Part shown: piece by piece, positions 1 to 5,864 of the stretch | Layout: each line of letters begins with the position of its first letter | Numbering within the stretch: position 1 is the stretch's first letter | DNA from: Thalassolituus marinus | GTDB lineage: Bacteria > Pseudomonadota > Gammaproteobacteria > Pseudomonadales > Oceanobacteraceae | Reading direction: 5' to 3' | Length of the DNA: 39,018 bases | Assembly: GCF_020320395.1 (NCBI RefSeq) | Contig: NZ_JAEDAH010000019.1 | Span: 21,553 to 60,570 of the forward strand | Program-made: the position numbers and the translations under genes | Notes under the pieces: model-generated | The model's database searches: none | Told to the model about the DNA's origin: nothing | The model's input: only the letters and a program-made list of their open reading frames with translations

Positions 1-20
1 TGAAGCCATTCCTTCGCATT

Positions 21-148
21 CTGGAGCGCCGAAATGAACGATGATTTTTCCGGTCCGCCGGGCATGGATGCCCGACGAGCGGACGGCGACAGGGATGTCG
101 CATGGGCGCGTGGCCTGAAAAATCGAGAGAATGAGGGGAACGCTCCAG
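21..148 (+). repeat. Nested palindromic element with GGA-loop hairpins
   Basis: The segment folds on paper into one multi-branched structure. The outer arm CTGGAGCG (21-28) pairs with 141-148, and GATTTTTC (43-50) pairs with 117-124. Inside are GTCCGC 53-58 with 79-84 enclosing CGGGCAT 59-65 with 68-74, and GCGACA 86-91 with 96-101. All arms are perfect complements. The two inner loops read CATGGATG and ACAGGGATGT on the + strand, which fit the CsrA/RsmA consensus CANGGANG. A + strand open frame (34-207, 57 codons from ATG) runs through it, but it looks like by-product coding of a palindromic repeat. It could be a dispersed intergenic palindrome or part of a structured RNA; copy number in the genome is unknown. 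Confidence 0.6.
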
Positions 149-169
149 GAGCGAAAAGCTGGGGTCGCC

Positions 170-214
170 CTGCCGGCCAGGGGATAAGTTCCCCTGGGAG
201 GCAGTAGGCACTGC
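170..214 (+). repeat. Hairpin pair between palindrome and terminal repeat
   Basis: CCAGGGGA (177-184) pairs perfectly with TCCCCTGG (190-197) around the loop TAAGT, enclosed by CTGCC (170-174) with GGCAG (200-204). A further small hairpin GCAGT (201-205) / ACTGC (210-214) competes with the outer arm. Together with 21-148 this makes nearly all of the first 214 bases self-complementary. No gene is visible here. Confidence 0.55.
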
Positions 215-271
215 GGATTTAAAAGTCGTTTATAGAAAACAGATACCTTTAAAACTGTGGGACAGCAGTGG
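193..271 (+). repeat. Left copy of a cluster-flanking repeat
   Basis: Two boxes are shared with the right end of the window in inverted orientation. Box 1 (193-209, CCTGGGAGGCAGTAGGC) matches the minus strand of 39002-39018 at 15 of 17 positions. Box 2 (251-271, core CTGTGGGACAGCAGTGG) is identical over 21 nt to the minus strand of 38936-38956. The spacers are 41 and 45 nt and share only patches. A 21-nt identity cannot reasonably be chance. Both copies run inward and end directly in a hairpin plus T-run, which suits the 3' part of a transcribed element or a repeat carrying a terminator. Confidence 0.75.
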
Positions 272-288
272 GCTAAGCCTGCTTTTTT
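265..288 (+). terminator. Terminator-like hairpin at left end
   Basis: On the + strand GCA (265-267) pairs with TGC (280-282) and GGC (271-273) with GCC (277-279), with a GTG bulge and TAA loop, followed by six T (283-288). Read on the minus strand it begins right after the fipA stop codon; there CTGTCCCACAG plus TTTT (251-265) gives only a weak terminator. It is likely an intrinsic terminator for a + strand transcript, and possibly a bidirectional one that also ends the fipA operon. Confidence 0.5.
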
Positions 289-289
289 G

Positions 290-673
290 TCAGTGCGAAG
301 GTTGCCGTTTCAGCGATACCAGCAATTCCGCCTCACCACGAGCCATACCACAGTTATCGACCAGGTCAGTTGCAGACGCCCCCAGGCCCACCAAACGCGA
401 TGCCTGGTGGTAAGTTGCCTCATCCGTTCCCGGTAACACCACACGGCGTTCAGCTTGTTGCATACGCCCATCAAGCTGCTTGATACGACGCCCCATACCG
501 ATGGTGCTTTTACTCATCGCCTGATGAGCCTGCTGCAGATCCTGCACGGCCTCATCCAGACGACCTGTATCCTGTTGCTGCTGTCGTCGCAGTGAGAACA
601 TAAAGGCCCCCACCAACGACATCAGAACCATATTTCCAATCAATAACCAGTGCATGAGTGACAGAGAGGCCAT
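290..673 (-). CDS. fipA: FipA-like DUF2802 polar flagellum protein
   Basis: The 127-residue protein has one N-terminal membrane segment (about residues 6-27), then Arg-rich and coiled-coil residues (30-75). Its C-terminal helical domain (about 85-125, with YHQASRLVGLGASATDLVDNC) is the DUF2802 type. DUF2802 proteins beside the parP/cheW genes of Vibrio, Pseudomonas and Shewanella have been described as FipA, which helps recruit FlhF to the flagellated pole. The ATG at 673 follows a good AGGAG ribosome site, 9 nt after cheW. It is the last gene of the operon, and flhF lies in the same window. The family call rests on topology, domain pattern and position; a role here is inferred. Confidence 0.85.
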   Translation of the reverse strand: MASLSLMHWLLIGNMVLMSLVGAFMFSLRRQQQQDTGRLDEAVQDLQQAHQAMSKSTIGMGRRIKQLDGRMQQAERRVVLPGTDEATYHQASRLVGLGASATDLVDNCGMARGEAELLVSLKRQPSH

Positions 674-682
674 AGAAATCTC

Positions 683-1165
683 CTAGAGACCCTGAAGTTC
701 TGTCCACTCCTCGTCAGACATCATTTTTTCCAGATCAACCAGGATGAGCAGCTCATCATTCTTGTGGCATACGCCCTGAATGAATTTCGCGCTTTCCTCG
801 TTACCGACATTCGGAGTGGTTTCTATTTCTGACTGACGCAGGTACACCACCTCAGCCACCGCATCCACGAGAATGCCCACTACCTGATTTTCCGCCTCGA
901 TAATGACGATACGCGTCTGATCAGTGGTGTCAGCGGTTGGCAGCCCGAATCGCAGGCGGGTATCGATAACCGTTACCACATTGCCACGCAGGTTAATAAT
1001 GCCCAGTACATACGGTGGCGCACCCGGAACGGGGGCAATCTCGGTATAACGCAGAACTTCCTGCACCTGCATTACGTTGATACCGTATGTCTCATTTTCC
1101 AGACGGAAGGTCACCCACTGAAGGACTGGATCTTCCGCCGCTTTATTTCCGGCAATCGCTGACAT
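683..1165 (-). CDS. cheW: CheW coupling protein (primary system)
   Basis: The 160-residue single-domain CheW links chemoreceptors to the CheA kinase in the array. The signature runs of a CheW fold are visible: VTFRLENETYGINVMQVQEVLR near the start, PGAPPYVLGIINLRGNVVTVIDTRLRFGL in the middle, and VVGILVDAVAEVV before the C-terminal IQGVCHKNDELLILVDLEKM. Length is normal. The start ATG at 1165 has GAGGA upstream. It follows parP after a 187-nt gap, much larger than elsewhere in this operon, and is followed 9 nt later by fipA. It belongs with CheA/CheB/CheY/CheZ of the left half, not with the second CheW at 29.4 kb. Confidence 0.96.
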   Translation of the reverse strand: MSAIAGNKAAEDPVLQWVTFRLENETYGINVMQVQEVLRYTEIAPVPGAPPYVLGIINLRGNVVTVIDTRLRFGLPTADTTDQTRIVIIEAENQVVGILVDAVAEVVYLRQSEIETTPNVGNEESAKFIQGVCHKNDELLILVDLEKMMSDEEWTELQGL

Positions 1166-1352
1166 AAAACATCCTCGCTAAGAAAGGCCAGAACCCGCTG
1201 AAAACCGTATGGTCAACGGCGAATCTCTCTGCCAAACCGACAGCGCTATATTCACGCTGTCAAAAAAACATGACGAACCTTTCTTAAATATAGATCAGAG
1301 CACAAAGTGTACCAGTTAAATTTCCACTGAATTTTCAGCGCGCACGGACAGA
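1166..1352 (-). other. Long gap between parP and cheW
   Basis: This is the widest gap in the left operon (187 nt) and AT-richer than its surroundings. It holds a perfect 7-bp hairpin, GACAGCG (1239-1245) with CGCTGTC (1255-1261), next to seven A on the + strand (1262-1268). In the direction of transcription the T-run comes before the hairpin, so this is not a standard terminator for parP. A separate promoter for cheW or a leader structure is possible, but I could not recognise a convincing sigma70, sigma28 or sigma54 site. Confidence 0.4.
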
Positions 1353-2222
1353 CTAATGCGGTGCTGCAGGACGGACGTTTTCAGTCAGCAGCTGCATCAG
1401 ACCCGGGACATCAATCAGGGCGCACATTTCCGAAATCACCGTACCCGCAAGCCAGGGGCGCTTACTGGTTTCACCACGCCATTTGATGGAGTCATGAACC
1501 AGCGTCACGGTGTCACAGATTTCCTGACAAGCCAGAGCCCATGGGGAGCGGTCCAGCTGTATAAAGAAGCCGTAGCCTGTATCTTCAAGGCTGAGTCCTC
1601 GTTCTGGCATGATCAGCTGGGCACTATCAATGATGGTCAGCTTGCCCATCTCCCCCTGCCATACACCCAGTGACCAGGAGGCCTGACCAAACAAGGGGGT
1701 CACCTTGTCGGTAACGTTAAAAACGCCACCGAGCAACGGTAACGGAATGGCCAGTTTCAGGCCTGCCACTTTGAAAATAAGACAGTCGATGCCCTGACTG
1801 GAACGCCAGTTAAGCGTCATTGTATCGACAGGCGTGCCACCACCAGCCGAAACTGACAAATCATTGACATCTTCGGATTCAATTTCTGGCGGGTTATCGT
1901 CAGCCTGATCAGTTTCAAAAGTATCTGTGACGGTATCCGGCAAGTGGGGTTGTTCCACCTCGGCGACAGACGGCACTGGCATCACCAGCGTCTGCGGCAG
2001 CGATTCCTGAACCTGGGTTACGCTTTCACTACGCGCGAATGCTTTCACCGTATCAATCGACTGGCTCCGCACTGCCGGCTCTTCCACAGGCATGGATGTA
2101 CCAACCACAGAAGCCTCAACAGGCGCTGGCATTGCTGTGGCAGCAACCAGCAGCTGATCCAGGTAGTCCTGCAGAACGGTATCGACCTGATTAGACGATT
2201 TGACCTCAGGTTGCTCAGCCAT
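1353..2222 (-). CDS. parP: ParP-like CheW-domain array-tethering protein
   Basis: The 289-residue protein has an N-terminal DYLDQLL motif (about 20-26) and a long Pro/Glu/Val-rich linker (30-130). A C-terminal CheW-like domain (about 140-283) contains CLIFKVAGLKLAIPLPLLGGV, TPLFGQASWSLGVW and LTIIDSAQLIMPERG. This layout, directly behind a ParA-like ATPase, is that of ParP (PA1463 in P. aeruginosa). In Vibrio, ParP ties ParC to CheA and holds chemotaxis arrays at the pole. The ATG at 2222 follows GGAGGG and overlaps the upstream small gene by 8 nt, implying coupled translation. The role is inferred from the family and neighbours. Confidence 0.88.
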   Translation of the reverse strand: MAEQPEVKSSNQVDTVLQDYLDQLLVAATAMPAPVEASVVGTSMPVEEPAVRSQSIDTVKAFARSESVTQVQESLPQTLVMPVPSVAEVEQPHLPDTVTDTFETDQADDNPPEIESEDVNDLSVSAGGGTPVDTMTLNWRSSQGIDCLIFKVAGLKLAIPLPLLGGVFNVTDKVTPLFGQASWSLGVWQGEMGKLTIIDSAQLIMPERGLSLEDTGYGFFIQLDRSPWALACQEICDTVTLVHDSIKWRGETSKRPWLAGTVISEMCALIDVPGLMQLLTENVRPAAPH

Positions 2223-2562
2223 ACTGCCCTCCGACCATCAGGCATCGATGGCCCTGCTCGAGCACCATTCCTTTCAGGCGCCCTGCAGGCAGGGTGCGAG
2301 CAAGACCGACCAATTCAAGTAGTTGCATACGCAGATCGGCCTGACTTCCCTGGCCCGGAGCATTCAGGCACAACGGGGCGAATCCCGGTGCCAGAGTTGA
2401 ACTGTCCAGCGCTTCCTGCAGGTGATAAGGCGATACTGCTTCTTTCAGCAGGTTATCCCAGTTCACGTGCTGCCCCTCCACCTCACCATCTGCCGCTAAC
2501 AAATGGGAAAAGTAGTCATCCAGGGGATCTGCGACTTTTGACAGCGACTTATCCACGCTCAT
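2215..2562 (-). CDS. Small ParP-like companion protein
   Basis: I do not recognise a named family for this 115-residue protein. It starts at ATG 2562, overlapping the end of parC by 14 nt in another frame, and ends 8 nt inside parP. Near its N-terminus it has LDDYFSHLLAA (14-24), which matches LQDYLDQLLVAA of ParP. Its last 45 residues (MQLLELVGLARTLPAGRLKGM) align loosely with the first strands of the ParP CheW domain (CLIFKVAGLKLAIPLPLLGGV), then stop. It looks like a shortened ParP relative that keeps the N-terminal peptide and the start of the CheW fold. The start-site Shine-Dalgarno (GGAG) lies very close to the ATG. It may be a modulator of ParC/ParP or a decaying duplicate. Confidence 0.65.
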   Translation of the reverse strand: MSVDKSLSKVADPLDDYFSHLLAADGEVEGQHVNWDNLLKEAVSPYHLQEALDSSTLAPGFAPLCLNAPGQGSQADLRMQLLELVGLARTLPAGRLKGMVLEQGHRCLMVGGQYG

Positions 2563-3331
2563 TCTCCGACGCTTCGATTTCACCCAGCAGATGACGATAG
2601 GCTCTGACACCTCGTCCCTGTGGATCAAGCTGGTGCGGGAACAGACCATCATGGCTGGCATCACGCAGACGTGTATCCACCGGAATCGCTTCCTGCCAGA
2701 GAGAGTCATGATAAGTGCGTCGCATCTCTTTGAGCGTGGTCAGTGACGCCAGAGTACGCCGATCAAACAGTGTGGGCACAATAAGAAACGGCAGCTGACG
2801 GTTCTGCGAGCGCATCACCATTTTCAGGGTATGGACCATACGTTCCAGACCTTTGAGAGCAAGGTGCTCTGTCTGTGTCGGAATCACCAGCCGCTGACAG
2901 GCGGCCAGGGCATTTACCAGCAATACGCCGAGAATTGGCGGTGTATCGAGTAAGGCGTAGTCATATTCATCCCACAACTGTGCCAGAGTCCTGGCCAGAA
3001 CAAGTCCCATTCCGTCCTGACCACTTACCTGACGTTCAAGCGTCGCCAGAGACGTGGTCGCAGGTAACAACGAAACACTGTCGAGACTCGTTGGCTTGAT
3101 GACTGAGCGCACAAAGTCTTTGTCTTTGTAACGCTGCTCAAAAAACAGATGATAGAGACTCCGGTCCAGGCTGTCCGGGTCTTGTCTGAAGTAGCTGGTC
3201 AGTGAGCCATGCGGGTCAAGATCAACCAGCAGCACGCGCTTGCCCTGTTCAGCCAGAAGGCCACCCAGAGAGACCACACTGGTGGTTTTACCAACACCAC
3301 CTTTCTGATTTGCAATGGACCAGATTCGCAC
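2549..3331 (-). CDS. parC: ParC-like ParA-family ATPase for array positioning
   Basis: This ParA/MinD-type ATPase of about 260 residues has a deviant Walker A (NQKGGVGKTTSVV) at its start, LLVDLDPHGSLTSYF, and Walker B-like YALLDTPPILG. It belongs to the group next to chemotaxis genes (ParC in Vibrio, PA1462 in P. aeruginosa) that sends arrays to the cell pole, rather than chromosome ParA. I chose GTG 3331 because AGGA sits 8 nt upstream and the protein then begins MRIWSIANQKGG, like its relatives; an ATG at 3355 has no visible ribosome site. It lies 78 nt after motD and overlaps the small gene downstream. Confidence 0.92.
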   Translation of the reverse strand: MRIWSIANQKGGVGKTTSVVSLGGLLAEQGKRVLLVDLDPHGSLTSYFRQDPDSLDRSLYHLFFEQRYKDKDFVRSVIKPTSLDSVSLLPATTSLATLERQVSGQDGMGLVLARTLAQLWDEYDYALLDTPPILGVLLVNALAACQRLVIPTQTEHLALKGLERMVHTLKMVMRSQNRQLPFLIVPTLFDRRTLASLTTLKEMRRTYHDSLWQEAIPVDTRLRDASHDGLFPHQLDPQGRGVRAYRHLLGEIEASENERG

Positions 3332-3409
3332 GTTTTTATTCCTGATGATTTCCATTGAATCTGCCGTGTTTCCGGCAGTTTATGTTTAACAGGCAAAAAC
3401 TGTGTCAGG

Positions 3410-4087
3410 TTACTCCTGTGGCCGGGTCCAGAGTGCATTTTGAGTCTGGGTCATATAAATCACGACCCGTCTGTTCAGCACTTTGTCCGCCTCAGTAGTT
3501 CCCTGGGAAACCGGGTGATAATGGGAGAGTCCCATTGCCGCCATTCGTTGCGGAGCCACGCCGTATAACGCCAGGTTCTGCACCACAGCCGCTGCTCGAA
3601 GAGCCGATATTTCCCAGTTAGTCAGCCCACGCGACGGTGTATCATCAGCATGGCCCTGAACATTCAGAGGAAACGGGTACTCGCGGAGCTCCGTCGCTAT
3701 TGCCTCAATAATCGGGATCGCCTCATTACGAATAGTCGTCTCACCGGGCTCGAATAACATATCGGCATTCAGTGACACGGTTATCCAGTCGACATCCCCT
3801 TCTATACGTATATCGTCCGATTCCGGAATAAATTGAGCGACCTGACGAATATCGGCCACCAGAGGTAACAGGCCATTGCCATCCTCCAGCGGTGTCGAAA
3901 GCGTTGGAGGCGTCAGTGGAACCGGCGGCAAGGCGGTTGTAAACAGGCCCTCCAGTTCCTCGCGAATTGCTGCACCCTCTTCCTCATCAATTAACTGCAC
4001 GGCGTACAGCATGATGAAAAAGACACACAGCAAGGTCATAAAGTCAGCGTACGACACCAGCCAGCGATGTGGATCGGCGCGTTTCAC
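3410..4087 (-). CDS. motD: MotD-type flagellar stator subunit (OmpA domain)
   Basis: The 225-residue protein of the MotB family has one N-terminal membrane helix (about 13-33) with the proton-channel Asp in SYADFMTLLCVFF (D15). A C-terminal OmpA peptidoglycan-binding domain (about 95-215) contains NVQGHADDTPSRGLTNWEIS and ALRAAAVVQNL. It overlaps motC by 4 nt, the usual stator-pair coupling. Position after cheB and before parC matches the Pseudomonas motCD pair, the stator used for high-load and swarming motility there. A second pair (motAB) would be expected elsewhere in the genome if this organism is like Pseudomonas. Confidence 0.94.
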   Translation of the reverse strand: MKRADPHRWLVSYADFMTLLCVFFIMLYAVQLIDEEEGAAIREELEGLFTTALPPVPLTPPTLSTPLEDGNGLLPLVADIRQVAQFIPESDDIRIEGDVDWITVSLNADMLFEPGETTIRNEAIPIIEAIATELREYPFPLNVQGHADDTPSRGLTNWEISALRAAAVVQNLALYGVAPQRMAAMGLSHYHPVSQGTTEADKVLNRRVVIYMTQTQNALWTRPQE

Positions 4088-4824
4088 AGCACCATACCCT
4101 GCAGGCGGTAGCGCAGTGCCATCGGATTCGCACCACTGCGCAGAGCCACAATACCCAGAAGCATTGCTTCGTAGTAGCGGCTGCGAACGGCCAATCGTTG
4201 CCGCAATGCAGACGCCAGAGGAATCACAACCAGGTTAGCGCAGCCAACGCCGTAGAAAGTCGCAACGAAGGCTGTGGCAATACCACTGGCCAAGGCATCA
4301 GGTTCCTTGATGCTGGAAAGCACCTGCATCAGCCCCAGCACAGCCCCGACAATCCCAAGCGTTGGTAAATACCCGGCCAGACTGTCGAGCACACTGACAA
4401 GCTCTTCATCTCGCTGCTCGCGGGATTTAAGTTCGAGGAGCAGCGCGGCTTCCATACTTTCACTATCGTTACCATCTGCCAGCAACATCAGTGCTTTACG
4501 CATTAAAGGATCTGTTTCCGAAGACGCTACTTTCTCCAGCGCCAGCGGACCTTCCCGCCGCAATGTATTACCGGTAACCAGCAACTTACTGATCAGGGTA
4601 TCGAGCGAATAATGAGGGGGAGCGATCAGCCAGAACAGCAGGCTGGCAAGGGGACGCAGATAGGAAACAGGAACCTGAACAAGGGTGGCCAGCAAACCGC
4701 CCCCAAAAACAATCAGGGCCGCAGGGCCGTTCCACAAAGAAGAGAGATTACCGCCTTCTAGAGAAAAACCGGTAAGAACCGCAATGACCGCCAGCAGCGT
4801 TAAAACAAGCGCCCAGCGGTCCAT
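4084..4824 (-). CDS. motC: MotC-type flagellar stator subunit (MotA family)
   Basis: The 246-residue MotA/ExbB-family membrane protein has four predicted membrane segments: two near the N-terminus (LTLLAVIAVLTGFSL, and ALIVFGGGLLATLVQV with its GGG) and two after the cytoplasmic loop (LPTLGIVGAVLGLMQVL and TAFVATFYGVGCANLVV). The loop (about 70-150) carries the charged residues expected to touch FliG. Its ATG at 4824 is one base from the cheB stop. With MotD it forms the torque-generating channel. The symbol follows the Pseudomonas arrangement; the ion used cannot be told safely from sequence. Confidence 0.93.
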   Translation of the reverse strand: MDRWALVLTLLAVIAVLTGFSLEGGNLSSLWNGPAALIVFGGGLLATLVQVPVSYLRPLASLLFWLIAPPHYSLDTLISKLLVTGNTLRREGPLALEKVASSETDPLMRKALMLLADGNDSESMEAALLLELKSREQRDEELVSVLDSLAGYLPTLGIVGAVLGLMQVLSSIKEPDALASGIATAFVATFYGVGCANLVVIPLASALRQRLAVRSRYYEAMLLGIVALRSGANPMALRYRLQGMVL

Positions 4825-4825
4825 G

Positions 4826-5845
4826 TCAGTTCACCTCTTCAACCAGCCTCGGACCGATATCATTGAGAGACAAAACTTCATCGCTTAGTCCTTCCTTGAT
4901 AACGGCGAATGGCATGCCGAAAATAACACAACTGTCTTCATCCTGTGCCCAGACAGTCGCTCCGGTTTCTTTCAGCAAACGCGCACCTTCGCGACCATCT
5001 GCTCCCATACCGGTCAGTACAATACCCAACGCTCTGGCGCCATAATGTTTAGCTGCCGATGCGAAGGCAATATCGACACTTGGGCGGTAATTTACCCGTT
5101 CGTCACTTTCACGAATATGAATAACCCCACCACCGCGTTTATCCACCATGAGCTGCATACCACCGGGGGCAACGTACACATGGCCGGCTTCAATGCGATC
5201 ACCATCCACAGCTTCTTTCACTACCAGCGGACTCAGGGTATTCAGACGCTCGGCGAAAGCCTTAGTAAAAGAGCCGGGCATATGCTGCACAATGACGATA
5301 GGTGTTTTAAAAGAGCCTGGAATTTTTTTGAACAGCGTCTGCAAGGCGGCAGGCCCACCAGTGGAGGTTCCGATCACCACCAGTTCTGTATTTTTAAGCT
5401 GACCCTTTACGACAGGTTTACTGACTGTACGGGTTACCGTTTTGTTCTGAACCTTGGCAACTGCGGCAATCTTGTCGGTAAGAGCACGTTTTATCTGAAT
5501 CGCATCTTTTGCAATCTGATCAAAATTCTTTGGCAGGAAATCGAGTGCACCAGCATCCAGCGCATCGAGAGTTACCCGCGCTCCTTCAAACGTCAGAGAA
5601 GAAAACATCAATACCGGCACTGGCCGGCGCTGCATAATATTGCGCACCGCCGTAATGCCATCCATAACCGGCATTTCGTAGTCCATAGTAATAACATCTG
5701 GCTTCAATGAGTCGTTCATTTCAATGGCTTCCATACCATTGGAAGCAACGCCAACGACCTCCATGCGACCGTCAGCATTGATAATGTCAGTCACACGGCG
5801 ACGAAAAAAACCAGAATCATCAACGACCAGTACTTTGATACTCAT
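4826..5845 (-). CDS. cheB: CheB methylesterase (primary system)
   Basis: The 339-residue protein has an N-terminal receiver domain (about 1-120; phospho-acceptor Asp in DVITMDYEMPVMDG, VDDSGFFRR at the start, LPKNF at the Lys). A C-terminal methylesterase domain (about 150-335) carries Ser in GTSTGGPAAL, His in QHMPGSFTKAFA and Asp in GMGADGREGA. It removes methyl groups from receptor glutamates for adaptation. I start at ATG 5845 (MSIKVLVVDD) because AGGAAG lies 9 nt upstream; a longer frame to 5875 would overlap cheA. No cheR accompanies this set; the only cheR in the window is at 26 kb. Confidence 0.95.
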   Translation of the reverse strand: MSIKVLVVDDSGFFRRRVTDIINADGRMEVVGVASNGMEAIEMNDSLKPDVITMDYEMPVMDGITAVRNIMQRRPVPVLMFSSLTFEGARVTLDALDAGALDFLPKNFDQIAKDAIQIKRALTDKIAAVAKVQNKTVTRTVSKPVVKGQLKNTELVVIGTSTGGPAALQTLFKKIPGSFKTPIVIVQHMPGSFTKAFAERLNTLSPLVVKEAVDGDRIEAGHVYVAPGGMQLMVDKRGGGVIHIRESDERVNYRPSVDIAFASAAKHYGARALGIVLTGMGADGREGARLLKETGATVWAQDEDSCVIFGMPFAVIKEGLSDEVLSLNDIGPRLVEEVN

Positions 5846-5864
5846 TGAGCAAATTCTTCCTATG

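Noticed and set aside
34-207. + strand open frame of 57 codons in the left palindrome
   Set aside because: It runs through perfect hairpins and the terminal repeat; its open state follows from palindrome composition, no ribosome site is visible, and it resembles spurious frames seen in intergenic repeats.
1239-1268. Hairpin plus homopolymer as terminator of parP
   Set aside because: The T-run precedes the stem on the transcribed strand; for the + strand the stem is followed by A, not T.
1353-2562. Small gene and parP as one gene split by a frameshift
   Set aside because: Each has its own start with a ribosome site, and both carry the same N-terminal motif, so they look like two genes rather than one broken gene.
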